From CAWCFV01 sp963794995 (GTDB lineage: Bacteria > Actinomycetota > Actinomycetes > JACCUZ01), in NCBI GenBank assembly GCA_963794995.1, contig CAWCFV010000002.1:2232001-2296000 (forward strand): a stretch of 64,000 nucleotides of DNA, read 5' to 3'. This document shows positions 17,343 to 28,261 of the stretch, one piece after another. Each line of letters begins with the position of its first letter. Position 1 is the first letter of the stretch. Below the pieces are notes generated by a model. The model was not told the origin of the DNA, ran no database searches, and saw only the letters and a list, made by a program, of their open reading frames with translations. A program made the position numbers and the translations under genes.

Positions 17343-18755
17343 ATGACCGCGCACCCGCAAGGCGTCACGGTCGAGCACGAGCAGGCCCGGCACCGGCTCG
17401 TTGCGCAGTACGACGCGATCCCGGTCGGGGCGCCAGTCCGGCTCGCGAAGCGCACCTCGAACCTCTTCCGTCCGCGCGAGCGGCAGCACACGCCCGGCCT
17501 CGACGTCTCGGCCTTCGACCGGGTGCTGTCCGTCGACGTCGCCGGGCGCACCTGCGACGTGCAGGCGATGACCACCTACGAGGACCTCGTCGACGCGACG
17601 CTCGCGTGCGGGCTGATGCCGACCGTGGTGCCGCAGCTGAAGACCATCACGATCGGCGGGGCGGTCACGGGGCTCGGTATCGAGTCGTCGTCGTTCCGGG
17701 CCGGGCTCCCGCACGAGTCGGTGCGGGAGATCGAGGTGCTCACCGGAGACGGGCAGGTCGTCACCGCCACGCCGGACGGGGAGCACGCCGACCTGTTCCG
17801 CGCGTTCCCCAACTCCTACGGGACGCTCGGGTACGCCCTGCGGCTCACCATCGACCTCGAGCCGGTGCAGCCCTACGTGCGACTGCGGCACGTCCGGTTC
17901 CACGACCTCGACGACCTCGTCGCCGCGATGGGTCAGATGGTCACCGACCGCGACTACGACGGCGAGCCGGTGGACTTCCTCGACGGCACGGTGTTCGGCC
18001 CGGGCGAGGCCTACCTCACTCTCGGGACCTGGTCCGCGGAGGCGCCGTACACGAGCGACTACACCGGCATGGAGGTCTACTACCGGTCGGTCCAGAGGCG
18101 TCGGGTCGACTACCTGACGGTGCGCGACTACCTCTGGCGGTGGGACACCGACTGGTTCTGGTGCTCGCGCGCGTTCGGCGCGCAGAACCCGCGGGTGCGC
18201 CGGCTGTGGCCCAAGCGCTGGCTGCGCAGCGACGTCTACTGGAAGCTGGTCCGCCTCGAGAACCGCTGGCACGTGGCGGCGCGTCTTGACGCCCGCAGGG
18301 GACGCGCACCGCGCGAGCGCGTCGTGCAGGACGTCGAGGTGCCGTTGGACCGCACCGCCGAGTTCCTGAGGTGGTTCCTGGCCGAGGTCCCGATCGAGCC
18401 GGTGTGGCTGTGTCCCCTGCAGCTGCGCGACGACGGCCCGTCCGCGCTGTTCGCCGACGCCGGCTCGTCGCCCTGGCCGCTCTACCCGCTGCGGCGCGGT
18501 GTCCCCTACGTCAACGTCGGGTTCTGGTCCACCGTCGCGATCGAGGACGGCCGGGTCGACGGCGACGTCAACCGGGCCGTGGAGGCCAAGGTCACAGACG
18601 TCGGGGGCCACAAGGGCCTCTACTCCGACGCCTACTACACCGAGGACGACTTCTGGGCGCTCTACGGCGGCGAGGACTACCACGCGGTCAAGAAGCGGCA
18701 CGACCCCCGGTCCAGGCTGCTGGACCTCTACGCCAAGGCGGTGCACCGACGATGA
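17343..18755 (+). CDS. tmsA: FAD-binding oxidoreductase of 10-methyl fatty acid synthesis (TmsA-like)
   Basis: A 470-residue PCMH/VAO-type flavoprotein: the FAD-binding segment TYEDLVDATLACGLMPTVVPQ...TIGGAVTGLGIESSSF lies around residues 80-120 and the substrate domain fills the C-terminal half. It overlaps the downstream cyclopropane-synthase-like methyltransferase by ATGA. This pair is known in actinobacteria as tmsAB/bfaAB: the methyltransferase makes a 10-methylene acyl chain and this enzyme reduces it to 10-methyl stearate (tuberculostearate). The assignment rests on family plus the adjacent gene; DHCR24-like relatives are the main alternative. Confidence 0.82.
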   Translation: MTAHPQGVTVEHEQARHRLVAQYDAIPVGAPVRLAKRTSNLFRPRERQHTPGLDVSAFDRVLSVDVAGRTCDVQAMTTYEDLVDATLACGLMPTVVPQLKTITIGGAVTGLGIESSSFRAGLPHESVREIEVLTGDGQVVTATPDGEHADLFRAFPNSYGTLGYALRLTIDLEPVQPYVRLRHVRFHDLDDLVAAMGQMVTDRDYDGEPVDFLDGTVFGPGEAYLTLGTWSAEAPYTSDYTGMEVYYRSVQRRRVDYLTVRDYLWRWDTDWFWCSRAFGAQNPRVRRLWPKRWLRSDVYWKLVRLENRWHVAARLDARRGRAPRERVVQDVEVPLDRTAEFLRWFLAEVPIEPVWLCPLQLRDDGPSALFADAGSSPWPLYPLRRGVPYVNVGFWSTVAIEDGRVDGDVNRAVEAKVTDVGGHKGLYSDAYYTEDDFWALYGGEDYHAVKKRHDPRSRLLDLYAKAVHRR

Positions 18756-20059
18756 CGGCGTTCAGGCTCGACGGCTCCAGGGCCCGTGGCGGAACGGTCA
18801 CGCTCGGGGACATGTTCGAGGGACTGTTCGGTGCCGACGCACCCGTCCGGTTCTCCGCGTACGACGGCAGCACCGCCGGAAGCCACGACGCACCGCTGGG
18901 TCTGCGCATCCTCAACCCGCGCGGCGTGTCCTACCTCGCGACGGCACCCGGCTCGCTCGGCATGGCCCGGGCCTACATCAAGGGCGACCTCGAGATCGAG
19001 GGTGCGCACCCGGGCAACCCCTACGAGATGCTCAAGCTCATCGACGACGCCCTGCACATCAACCGGCCGCCGATGTCGCAGGCCCTGGAGTGGGCCCGCC
19101 AGCTCGGGCCGCGTGCCTTCGTCCCGCCACCGATCCCGGCGCAGGAGGTCGTGCCGACCTGGCGCCGCGGCCTGCGGCACTCCCGCGAGCGCGACGCGAG
19201 CTCGATCAGCTACCACTACGACGTGTCGAACACGTTCTACGAGCACGTGCTCGGGCCGTCGATGACCTACACCTGCGCCTGCTACCCCCACGACGACGCG
19301 ACACTCGAGCAGGCCCAGGAGCACAAGTTCGACCTGGTCGCCCGCAAGCTCGGCCTCGCTCCGGGGATGCGGCTGCTCGACGTCGGGTGCGGCTGGGGCG
19401 GCATGGTGCGCCACGCCGCGACGCACTACGGCGTCGAGGTCGTCGGTGTCACGCTCTCGCGCGAGCAGGCGACCTGGGCGCAGGAGCGCCTGCTCGCCGA
19501 GGGTCTCGACCCGCTGGCCGAGGTGCGGCACTGCGACTACCGCGACGTGCGCGAGCGCGACTTCGACGCGATCAGCTCGATCGGCCTGATCGAGCACATC
19601 GGTGTCCGCAACTACCCGGCGTACTTCGCCTTCCTGCGCTCGCGGCTGCGCCCCGGCGGCCGGCTGCTCAACCACGGGATCACGCGCCCGGACAACCAGC
19701 ACCCCGGCCTGCCGCGGCGCGGGTTCATCGGCCGCTACGTCTTCCCGGACGGTGAGCTGACCGGCTCCGGCGACATCGTCACCGCGATGGAGGACGCCGG
19801 GCTCGAGGTCCAGCACCACGAGAACCTGCGGGTCCACTACGCACGCACCCTCGAGGCATGGTGCGACAACCTCGTCACACACTGGGACGAGTGCGTCGCC
19901 GATGCCAGCCTGCCCATCGCGAAGGTGTGGGGTCTCTACATGGCCGGTTCCCGGCTGGGCTTCGAGCGCAACAGCATCCAGCTGCACCAGGTGCTCGCCA
20001 CCCGCACCGACTCCGACGGCAGCTCCAGGTACCCCTTGCGCCACGACTTCGGCGTCTGA
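18752..20059 (+). CDS. tmsB: SAM-dependent cyclopropane-synthase-family methyltransferase (TmsB-like)
   Basis: The 435-residue protein has the CFA-synthase architecture: an N-terminal lipid-binding region (about 1-150), the ISYHYDVSNTFYEHVLGPSMTYTCACY substrate motif (about 150-180), and the SAM motif LLDVGCGWGGMVRHAA (about 208-223). IEHIGVRNYPAYF supplies the carbonate/acyl-site Glu-His region. In the tmsAB system this enzyme methylenates the C10 of oleoyl phospholipids at the membrane surface. Its ATG overlaps the tmsA stop. CFA formation instead of 10-methylenation cannot be excluded from sequence. Confidence 0.85.
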   Translation: MTAFRLDGSRARGGTVTLGDMFEGLFGADAPVRFSAYDGSTAGSHDAPLGLRILNPRGVSYLATAPGSLGMARAYIKGDLEIEGAHPGNPYEMLKLIDDALHINRPPMSQALEWARQLGPRAFVPPPIPAQEVVPTWRRGLRHSRERDASSISYHYDVSNTFYEHVLGPSMTYTCACYPHDDATLEQAQEHKFDLVARKLGLAPGMRLLDVGCGWGGMVRHAATHYGVEVVGVTLSREQATWAQERLLAEGLDPLAEVRHCDYRDVRERDFDAISSIGLIEHIGVRNYPAYFAFLRSRLRPGGRLLNHGITRPDNQHPGLPRRGFIGRYVFPDGELTGSGDIVTAMEDAGLEVQHHENLRVHYARTLEAWCDNLVTHWDECVADASLPIAKVWGLYMAGSRLGFERNSIQLHQVLATRTDSDGSSRYPLRHDFGV

Positions 20060-20063
20060 GCGC

Positions 20064-20843
20064 TTGACCGGGCTGGCCCTTCCGGACGTCGGCCCGACCG
20101 GGTGGCTGCTGCTGGTCGCCGCCGCCGTGGCCGCCGGGTTCGCGAAGACCGGCATCAGCGGGGTGGGGTCGATCGCGTCGGCGCTGTTCGCCGTCGTCCT
20201 GCCGGCCCGCGAGTCGACCGGCGCCCTGCTGCCGCTGCTCATCGCGGGCGACCTGGTGGCGATCGCGCTGTACGGCCGGCACACGTCCTGGTCGCTGCTG
20301 CGGCGGCTGTTCCCGTGGGTGGCCGTGGGGATCGGCGGCGGCGCGGTCTTCGTCTCGCAGGTGGGCGACGCCGGCATGCGTACCGCGATCGGCCTGCTCC
20401 TGCTCGCACTGGTGGCGGTGCAGCTGGTGACCCAGAGCGAACGGCTCCGGGCAGCGCTCGGCGACCCGGGCGCTGGCCCCGTCGCCACCAGCCACCGGCT
20501 GGCCGCCGCGTCGGTCGGGACCGTCATGGGGTTCACGACGATGGTGGCCAACGCGTCCGGCCCGGTCATGACGGTGTACCTGCTGCTGTCCGGCTACGGC
20601 ATGCTGCGCTTCCTCGGGACGGGGGCGTGGTTCTTCCTGCTCGTCAACCTGTTCAAGCTGCCCTTCAGCATCGGGCTGGGGCTGGTGTCCCCGTCGGCAC
20701 TGCTCGCCGACGTCGTGCTGCTGCCGGCGCTGGCGGTGGGGGCGGTGCTGGGCGCCTTGCTGGTGCGCCGGATCGCGCAGCGCACCTTCGAGCGGGCCGC
20801 CCTGGCCCTGGTCGTCGTCAGCGCCCTGCCGCTGCTTCTCTGA
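20064..20843 (+). CDS. TauE/SafE-family membrane permease
   Basis: This protein has about 259 residues with seven to eight hydrophobic helices and the duplicated TauE/SafE pattern: GFAKTGISGVGSIASALFAVV in the first half and GFTTMVANASGPVMTVYLLLSG in the second. The best start is a TTG at 20064, 4 bp after the tmsB stop; no in-frame ATG or GTG fits before the first helix. Families of this fold export sulfite or organosulfonates, but many members have unknown substrates. Its tight spacing suggests cotranscription with tmsAB, a link I cannot explain biochemically. Confidence 0.78.
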   Translation: MTGLALPDVGPTGWLLLVAAAVAAGFAKTGISGVGSIASALFAVVLPARESTGALLPLLIAGDLVAIALYGRHTSWSLLRRLFPWVAVGIGGGAVFVSQVGDAGMRTAIGLLLLALVAVQLVTQSERLRAALGDPGAGPVATSHRLAAASVGTVMGFTTMVANASGPVMTVYLLLSGYGMLRFLGTGAWFFLLVNLFKLPFSIGLGLVSPSALLADVVLLPALAVGAVLGALLVRRIAQRTFERAALALVVVSALPLLL

Positions 20844-20932
20844 GCGGCGAACCGACGTCGGCGGGCTCCGGCCGGCCGGCTGGCCGGTCGGTCGGCCGGA
20901 CGCGCGCCGTCCCGCTGGTGCACAGTGACGGG

Positions 20933-22315
<1,383 letters not shown>

Positions 22316-22332
22316 CCGCCACCCCCGACCGC

Positions 22333-22402
22333 TCGTTTGCGACATGAATCCCCGACACGCCGTGGTCGCCACGGCGTGTCGCGTGACCCAGGTCGCAAAC
22401 GA
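22333..22402. repeat. 70-nt double-stem palindromic element, copy 2
   Basis: Outer arms TCGTTTGCGAC (22333-22343) and GTCGCAAACGA (22392-22402) enclose 13-bp inner arms CGACACGCCGTGG (22353-22365) and CCACGGCGTGTCG (22369-22381) with a TCG loop. It lies between the ends of two convergent genes, 17 bp from each stop, where it could terminate both transcripts. The inner-arm 3' end differs from copy 1 by compensating changes, so the stem is kept while the sequence drifts. Confidence 0.85.
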
Positions 22403-22418
22403 CGAGGTCGGACGGCGG

Positions 22419-23435
22419 TCAGCCGGGGTACGGGCGGGCCTGCGCGCTGCCGGGGCGGACCCTCAGGGGCCGGGTGTCGACCGCCTCGAAGGCCGCCGCG
22501 GGGATGGTCTTGAGCTCGTCGAGCAGGCCGCCGGGCCAGCGGTCGTCCGCGGTGCCCTGGAAGAACCACGGCGAGCCGTTGTCGGCGAGCACCAGGCCGT
22601 GGCGCTTCATCGCCCGCAGCACGGCCCGGGTGTCCGCACGGTACCCCGCGGTCGGGAACGACGACCGGAGCCGGAACCGGGCGCCCATCGGCGGGTACGC
22701 CGGGTCGCTCACGTGCCCGGCGTCGTGGCGGGCCGGCCACACGTGCCGTCGGTCGGTGAGGTCGGTGGTGAAGCGGATGGCGTGGTCCACGGTTCCCCGC
22801 GCCACCTCGCGGTAACGCAGCAGCCCGGGCAGGATCGGCAGCCCGGCCGCGTCGGCGGAGGTCCAGCCCTGCGGGCGCAGCCGGTTGCTCCGGAGCGACC
22901 AGGTGGCACCGGACCCCGCGGTCCAGCCGCCGCCGCGCCGGTAGGTGGCGAAGGTCTCGTAGAGCCGGCACCGGCCGCGGTCGACCACGATCGCGTGCCG
23001 GTCGCCGTCGGCCGAGCGGCCGCCCTCGATCCGGGTGTCGCGGCCCAGCGGGTAGCGGACGTCGTCGCTCTCGCCGGCGTAGTCGAACGCGACCCGCACC
23101 CGGGCGTGGTCGCCGTCGACGACGGTCACCGGGATGCCGTACGGCACGGGCTGCTCGCCGTAGGACGGACCGAAGTCGGGGTGCAGGTCCCGCGTCGGCG
23201 ACATGTGGGACAGCCAGTCGGCGCTGCGCGCGTGCACCGGCAGCCGGCTGACGTCCGCGTGCCACCAGCTGTCCGCCGGGAACACGGGGCAGGTGGTGCC
23301 GGGGAGGTGCCTGGTACCTCCTGAGGCGACGCCGGGCAGGACGGCGAGCAGCGCTGTGGCCAGCGCGAGGGTCAGCACGCGGGCGAGCGCGAGGGTGCCG
23401 CGGGGGCTGCTGCGCCGGGCCGGGAGGCGGGTCAC
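22419..23435 (-). CDS. Secreted protein of unknown function, 338 aa
   Basis: From a GTG at 23435 the product begins with a basic n-region and a hydrophobic stretch (LALARVLTLALATALLAVLPGVASG), a plausible Sec signal peptide cleaved near residue 39. The mature protein contains PVFPADSWWHADVSRLPVH, YPLGRDTRIEGG and a MKRHGLVLADNG segment, a pattern I associate with a family of actinobacterial secreted proteins without assigned activity. The reading frame is open for 27 codons further upstream, but no ribosome-binding site or signal-like sequence is seen there. Confidence 0.7.
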   Translation of the reverse strand: MTRLPARRSSPRGTLALARVLTLALATALLAVLPGVASGGTRHLPGTTCPVFPADSWWHADVSRLPVHARSADWLSHMSPTRDLHPDFGPSYGEQPVPYGIPVTVVDGDHARVRVAFDYAGESDDVRYPLGRDTRIEGGRSADGDRHAIVVDRGRCRLYETFATYRRGGGWTAGSGATWSLRSNRLRPQGWTSADAAGLPILPGLLRYREVARGTVDHAIRFTTDLTDRRHVWPARHDAGHVSDPAYPPMGARFRLRSSFPTAGYRADTRAVLRAMKRHGLVLADNGSPWFFQGTADDRWPGGLLDELKTIPAAAFEAVDTRPLRVRPGSAQARPYPG

Positions 23436-23534
23436 CCGGTGATTGTCGGCATCGCCGCAGGTCGGCCGCACGGCCTCCCGGGTGACACGCCCGGGGCTGG
23501 GACAGAACGGACACACGCACTAGCCTGGCGCGTC

Positions 23535-24791
23535 ATGGGTCCGCACCACGACGACGGCCGCAGGGCCGCCGGTTCCGTCCGGGACGACCCCTCGGGGCAG
23601 CTGCTCGACGCCGACCAGATCGGCCTGCTCGACGAGAGCCTGCGCCTCGTCGAGGACCGGGCCGACCGGGTCGTGGGCTACTTCTACGCGGCGCTGTTCG
23701 TCGCCGCGCCCCAGCTGCGCTCGCTGTTCCCGGCGGCCATGGACGCGCAGCGCGACCGCCTCTTCCGGGCGCTCACCTCGGTGGTGCGCACCCTGGACGA
23801 CCCGGCCCGCGTCGTCCCCATGCTCGAGCAGCTGGGCCGGGACCACCGCAAGTTCGGCGTGCGTCCCGAGCACTACGACGCGGTCGGCGACGCGCTGGTG
23901 CTCGCACTGCACCGGCACGCCGAGGACGTCTGGGTGCCCGAGCTGGAGGACGCCTGGCGCGCGGCGTACGCCGTGATGGCCGAGACCATGCAGCGCGGCG
24001 CGCGCGAGGCGGCGTCCCGCGAGCCCGCCTGGTGGCGCGGCGAGATCATCGCGCACGAGCGGCGCAGCGACGACCTCGCCGTCGTGCTGGTGCGGACCGA
24101 CCGGCCCTACGACTACGAGCCCGGCCAGTACGCCAGCATCGAGACGCCCTACCGGCCACGCTCCTGGCGCACCTACTCGATGGCCACCGCACCCTCCGCG
24201 GACGGCATCCTCGAGTTCCACGTCCGCGCCCTGCCCCATGGTTGGGTCAGCGGGCCGCTGGTCTGGCGGGCGCAGGTCGGCGACCAGCTGCGGGTCGGCG
24301 CGCCGATGGGCTCCCTCCAGGTCGACCAGCAGTCGGGGCGCGACGTCCTCATGGTCGCCGGAGGCACCGGTCTGGCCACCGCGAAGTCGCTGGTCGACGG
24401 TATGACCCGGTGGAACACGGCGCGGGGGGTGACCCTGTTCTTCGGGGCCCGCCGGGCGGGCGACCTCTACGACATGGGCCCGCTGCACCGGATGGCCGCC
24501 ATGAACCCGTGGCTGACGGTCGTGCCGGTGGTCTCCGACGACCCGTCGTTCAGCGGGGAGCAGGGTCTGCTCGCCGACGCGGTGGCCCGACGGGGCACGT
24601 GGGCCGAGTACGACGTGTTCGTGGCGGGGTCGCCGGCGATGACCCGCGCGACGGTCGCCCGCCTGCGCTCGCTCGGTGTCCCGGCGGAGCGGGTGCGGCA
24701 CGACTCCGTCGAGGGCCTCGCCGACGACCCGCGGGGCACGGCACAGGTGATCGACCTGCGGCGCGGGCGCGCGTCGCGCTCCACCCGCTGA
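23535..24791 (+). CDS. Flavohemoglobin-like protein (globin + FAD/NAD reductase)
   Basis: The 418-residue protein has a globin domain (about 25-160) with VGYFYAALF, Phe-Pro after the CD corner and the likely proximal His in GRDHRKFGVRPEHY, followed by a ferredoxin-reductase module (about 165-395) with the flavin motif RTYSMA and the NAD(P)-binding GGTGLATAKS. This is the flavohemoglobin plan; such proteins oxidise NO to nitrate or reduce it anaerobically. The C-terminal 20 residues are extra. NO detoxification would fit the nearby DevS-like sensor, although there is no shared regulation visible. Confidence 0.83.
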   Translation: MGPHHDDGRRAAGSVRDDPSGQLLDADQIGLLDESLRLVEDRADRVVGYFYAALFVAAPQLRSLFPAAMDAQRDRLFRALTSVVRTLDDPARVVPMLEQLGRDHRKFGVRPEHYDAVGDALVLALHRHAEDVWVPELEDAWRAAYAVMAETMQRGAREAASREPAWWRGEIIAHERRSDDLAVVLVRTDRPYDYEPGQYASIETPYRPRSWRTYSMATAPSADGILEFHVRALPHGWVSGPLVWRAQVGDQLRVGAPMGSLQVDQQSGRDVLMVAGGTGLATAKSLVDGMTRWNTARGVTLFFGARRAGDLYDMGPLHRMAAMNPWLTVVPVVSDDPSFSGEQGLLADAVARRGTWAEYDVFVAGSPAMTRATVARLRSLGVPAERVRHDSVEGLADDPRGTAQVIDLRRGRASRSTR

Positions 24792-24801
24792 CGGCGCTGC
24801 G

Positions 24802-27800
24802 CTACCAGCGCGGGTCGGTGCGCAGCAGCTCGTCGAGCTCGGAGGCCCGCATCGGGCGGCCCATGAGGTAGCCCTGCGCCCGGTCGCAGCCGAGGCGGCG
24901 CAGGGTGTCGAGCTGCTCCCGGGTCTCGACGCCCTCGCCGACGACGACCAGGTCGTGCGCGTGCGCCAGGGCGATGACCGCCGCCACCACGGCGTCGTCG
25001 CGGGCGCCGGTGCCGAGCCGGCTCACGAACGACCGGTCGATCTTGAGGAACTGCAGGGGCACGGTCTGCAGGTACGCCAGCGCGGAGTAGCCGGTGCCGA
25101 AGTCGTCCAGCCCGATGGCGACCCCCATCTCCTGGATCCGGGCCAGCGAGTCGCGCACCGCCGGGCTCGAGCTCAGCAGGCTGCGCTCGGTCAGCTCGAC
25201 CCGGATCATCGAGCCGGGCACGCCGTACCAGGTGAGCGCCTTCTGCATCCTGGTCACGAAGCTGGAGTCCTCCAGCGACCGTGCGGACACGTTGGTCGTG
25301 AGCCGGCGCAGCAGCACACCGGAGTCGAGCAGCCGGGCGCCCTCGGCGGCGACCCGCTCGAACATCCGCGCGTCCACCTCGACGATCAGCCCGGTCTCCT
25401 CGGCGACGTCGATGAACTCCGCCGGCAGCACCAGCCGGTCGCCGTCCTGGATGCGCACCAGGGCCTCGGCGGCGTGGATCCGGCCGTCCGCGAGGTCCAC
25501 GATCGGCTGGAACACCGGCACCAGCAGGCTGTCCGCGAGCGCGCGCCGCAGCATCCGCTCGGCGGCGAGCCGCTGGTCGGCGCGGGCCCGCAGCGCGTCG
25601 TCGAACAGCGCGTACTGGTCGCGGCCGCCGTCCTTCGCGCGGTAGAGCGCGAGGTCTGCCTCGCGGTAGAGGTCGCCGGGCGTCCGCGCGGCGTCGGTGG
25701 CCACCGAGATGCCGATGCTGACGGTGGCGACCAGCGCCTCGGCGGCGGTGCCGAGGTCGAAGGACCGGCGCATCGCGTGCAGGACCCGGCCGGCCACCGC
25801 GTGCACGGCATCGACGGTCGGCAGGCCCTCGACCAGGACGACGAACTCGTCGCCGCCGAGCCGCGCGACGGTGGTGTCGGCCCGGGAGACCGCCTCGATC
25901 CGGTGCGCGATCTGGACCAGCAGGGCGTCACCGACCTGGTGGCCGAGGGAGTCGTTGACCGTCTTGAAGCGGTCGACGTCGAGCAGCAGCATCGCCATCG
26001 CGCCGCCCGCACGGTGCAGCCGGGCGAGCCCCTGGTCGAGCCGGTCGTTGAGCAGGGTGCGGTTGGCCAGGCCGGTGAGGGTGTCGGTGAGCGCGAGCCG
26101 CTCCAGCTCGGCCTGCTCCCGTCGCCGGTCGCTGATGTCGAGCGCGTGCGTGACGAGGTAGAGCCGCTCGCCGTCGGTGCCGTGGACGACCGAGGTGGTC
26201 AGCCACGCGTGCACGACGTGGCCGTCGGCGTGCAGGTAGCGCTTCTCGAACTCCTCCGACGAGCTCGCGCCGCTCAGCAGCTGTCCGAGGATCTCGGCGT
26301 CCCGTTCGCGGTCGTCGGGGTGGGTGAGCGCGAGGACACCGGTGGTCCGCAGCTCCTCGTGGCTGCGACCGAGCATCGTCTGGAGGGCGGCGTTCGCCCG
26401 CAGGAAGCGCCCGGGATCGTCGGCGGACAGGCTGATCATCGACATGCCGATGGGCGCGTTCTCGAACGCGACCCGGAAGTGCTCCTCGCTCGCGGCCAGC
26501 CGCGCCGCCGACTCCTCCTGGTCGGTGATGTCCATGCCGGTGCCCCACAGGTGGGTCACCACACCGTCGCCGTTTCGCCGCACGTCGGTCCAGGCCCGCA
26601 CGTGCCGGACCGAGCCGTCCGGGTGCACGACCCGGTAGACCGCCTCCTCGGCCGGCCCGCCGGCCGCGATGGTCTCGCCCATGACCTGCATGCGGTCCCG
26701 GTCGTCCGGGTGCAGACCGGCGAGGAAGTCGTGGAGGGTCGGCTGGCCGGCGGCCGGGTCGCGGCCCATCAGCTCGAGCATCCGCGGCGACCAGGTGAGC
26801 AGGCCGGTGGCCACCTCCCACTCCCAGGTGGCGGTCTGGGTGAGCTCGATCGCCGCCGCCAGCCGGGCCCGGCCGACGGCGACGGTCTCGAGCGCCTCCT
26901 CGCGCTCGGTGACGTCCATGGTGGCGCCGACGACCTTGACCATGGTGTCGTCGTCGCCGCGCTCGATCTCGGTCCACGACTGCAGGTGCCGCACGGTGCC
27001 GTCGGGATGCACGACGCGGAACACGTCGCGGTGCCCGGTGCCGAACCCGCGGGCCCGCAGCTCGATGGCGCCGGCCCGGTCGTCGGGGTGGATGATCGCG
27101 AGGAATCGCGTGAACGTCGGAGGCTCGTCCGAGGGCTCGATGCCGACGAGCCGGAACATCTCCTCCGACCAGACGTGCTCCTCGGTCACGAGGTCCAGCT
27201 CCCACCAGGCCAGCCCGGTCAGGCCCTGCGCGGCACGCAGCCGGGCATCGTGCTCCCGGCGATGCTCGTCCTCGGTGCGCCGCGCGGTGATGTCGGTGAA
27301 GGCGGAGACGACGCCGGTCATGGTCCCGGCCGGGTCGCGGACCGGCAGCGCGTTGACCAGCAGCCAGCGCAGGTCGCCGTCGGGGGTGTGGATGCCCATG
27401 ACGTCGTCGCGGCGCGGCTCGCCCGTGGCGAGGGCGAGCATCGGCGGGTGCAGGTGGCCGGGGCGCTCGGTGCCGTCCTCCCAGACGGCGCGCCACCGCG
27501 GGTCGAGGCTGCCTCGCCCGCGCAGCTGCTCCGCGGTGAGCCCGAGGGCGCGCTCGGCGCCGGCGTTGCTGGACACGATCGTGCCGTCGAGGTCCTGGGT
27601 GACCAGGCCGTCCGCCATCGCCGCGACGACCGCCGCGTTGCGGGCCTCGAGGGCGCGCCGCTCGTCGTCGGCGTGGGCGGCGACCAGCCGGCTGGTGGCG
27701 ACGTCGGCGAGCATGCCGAGCAGGGCGAGGTCGTCCTCGTCGAAGGCGTTCGGCCGTCCCGCCACCGCGGCGATCAGCGCGACCCCCACCCCGTCGTGCA

Positions 27801-28221
27801 CGAGCGGGACGATGATCGATGACCTGGTGCGGGCGCTGGCGCTGAGCAGTGCGTCGGTACGCCGGTCGGTCTCGGAGTCGAGACAGAGCTGTCCCGTCAG
27901 GGTGCTCAGGGCGTGGCCGACCAGGGTCCCGGAGCGCGGGATGCGGTGCCCGGGGCGCGGGCCGCCGGCGCCGGCGGTCGCCCGGGCGACGACGACCTCG
28001 CCCTCGGGCTCGGAGGCGACGGTGCCGTCGGCCGGGAAGACCGTGAGCACGCTGTCCGCCAGCACCTGGAACACCACCGCCGGATCGGCCGGTGCGGTGG
28101 CGATCGCGCGCTGCGCGGCGACCACCCGGCGCAGTCGGCTCAGCGCGTCGTCGGCGAGGCGGTCCGGGGCGTCCGCCGGCCGCGACGCCGACCACGGCTC
28201 ACGGCTGGCCGGGACGGTCAC
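24802..28221 (-). CDS. Multi-PAS GGDEF-EAL protein (c-di-GMP turnover)
   Basis: A GAF domain (about 25-180), four PAS/PAC modules (about 185-300, 325-430, 450-560 and 585-690), a GGDEF domain with intact RLGGDEF (about 785) and an EAL domain with AAEALVRI (about 920) and DDFGTGYSALAYL make up 1139 residues. Both enzymatic signatures look functional, so it may synthesise or degrade cyclic di-GMP in response to sensed ligands. I chose the GTG at 28221; an ATG at 28326 lies inside a palindrome and would add 35 residues of repeat-like Gly-rich sequence. It is not membrane-anchored, unlike the protein at 14181. It is convergent with the flavohemoglobin gene. Confidence 0.9.
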   Translation of the reverse strand: MTVPASREPWSASRPADAPDRLADDALSRLRRVVAAQRAIATAPADPAVVFQVLADSVLTVFPADGTVASEPEGEVVVARATAGAGGPRPGHRIPRSGTLVGHALSTLTGQLCLDSETDRRTDALLSASARTRSSIIVPLVHDGVGVALIAAVAGRPNAFDEDDLALLGMLADVATSRLVAAHADDERRALEARNAAVVAAMADGLVTQDLDGTIVSSNAGAERALGLTAEQLRGRGSLDPRWRAVWEDGTERPGHLHPPMLALATGEPRRDDVMGIHTPDGDLRWLLVNALPVRDPAGTMTGVVSAFTDITARRTEDEHRREHDARLRAAQGLTGLAWWELDLVTEEHVWSEEMFRLVGIEPSDEPPTFTRFLAIIHPDDRAGAIELRARGFGTGHRDVFRVVHPDGTVRHLQSWTEIERGDDDTMVKVVGATMDVTEREEALETVAVGRARLAAAIELTQTATWEWEVATGLLTWSPRMLELMGRDPAAGQPTLHDFLAGLHPDDRDRMQVMGETIAAGGPAEEAVYRVVHPDGSVRHVRAWTDVRRNGDGVVTHLWGTGMDITDQEESAARLAASEEHFRVAFENAPIGMSMISLSADDPGRFLRANAALQTMLGRSHEELRTTGVLALTHPDDRERDAEILGQLLSGASSSEEFEKRYLHADGHVVHAWLTTSVVHGTDGERLYLVTHALDISDRRREQAELERLALTDTLTGLANRTLLNDRLDQGLARLHRAGGAMAMLLLDVDRFKTVNDSLGHQVGDALLVQIAHRIEAVSRADTTVARLGGDEFVVLVEGLPTVDAVHAVAGRVLHAMRRSFDLGTAAEALVATVSIGISVATDAARTPGDLYREADLALYRAKDGGRDQYALFDDALRARADQRLAAERMLRRALADSLLVPVFQPIVDLADGRIHAAEALVRIQDGDRLVLPAEFIDVAEETGLIVEVDARMFERVAAEGARLLDSGVLLRRLTTNVSARSLEDSSFVTRMQKALTWYGVPGSMIRVELTERSLLSSSPAVRDSLARIQEMGVAIGLDDFGTGYSALAYLQTVPLQFLKIDRSFVSRLGTGARDDAVVAAVIALAHAHDLVVVGEGVETREQLDTLRRLGCDRAQGYLMGRPMRASELDELLRTDPRW

Positions 28222-28261
28222 GCTCTGGCCATCGGCACCCCGCCGCCTGGGGTTGAGCCGT

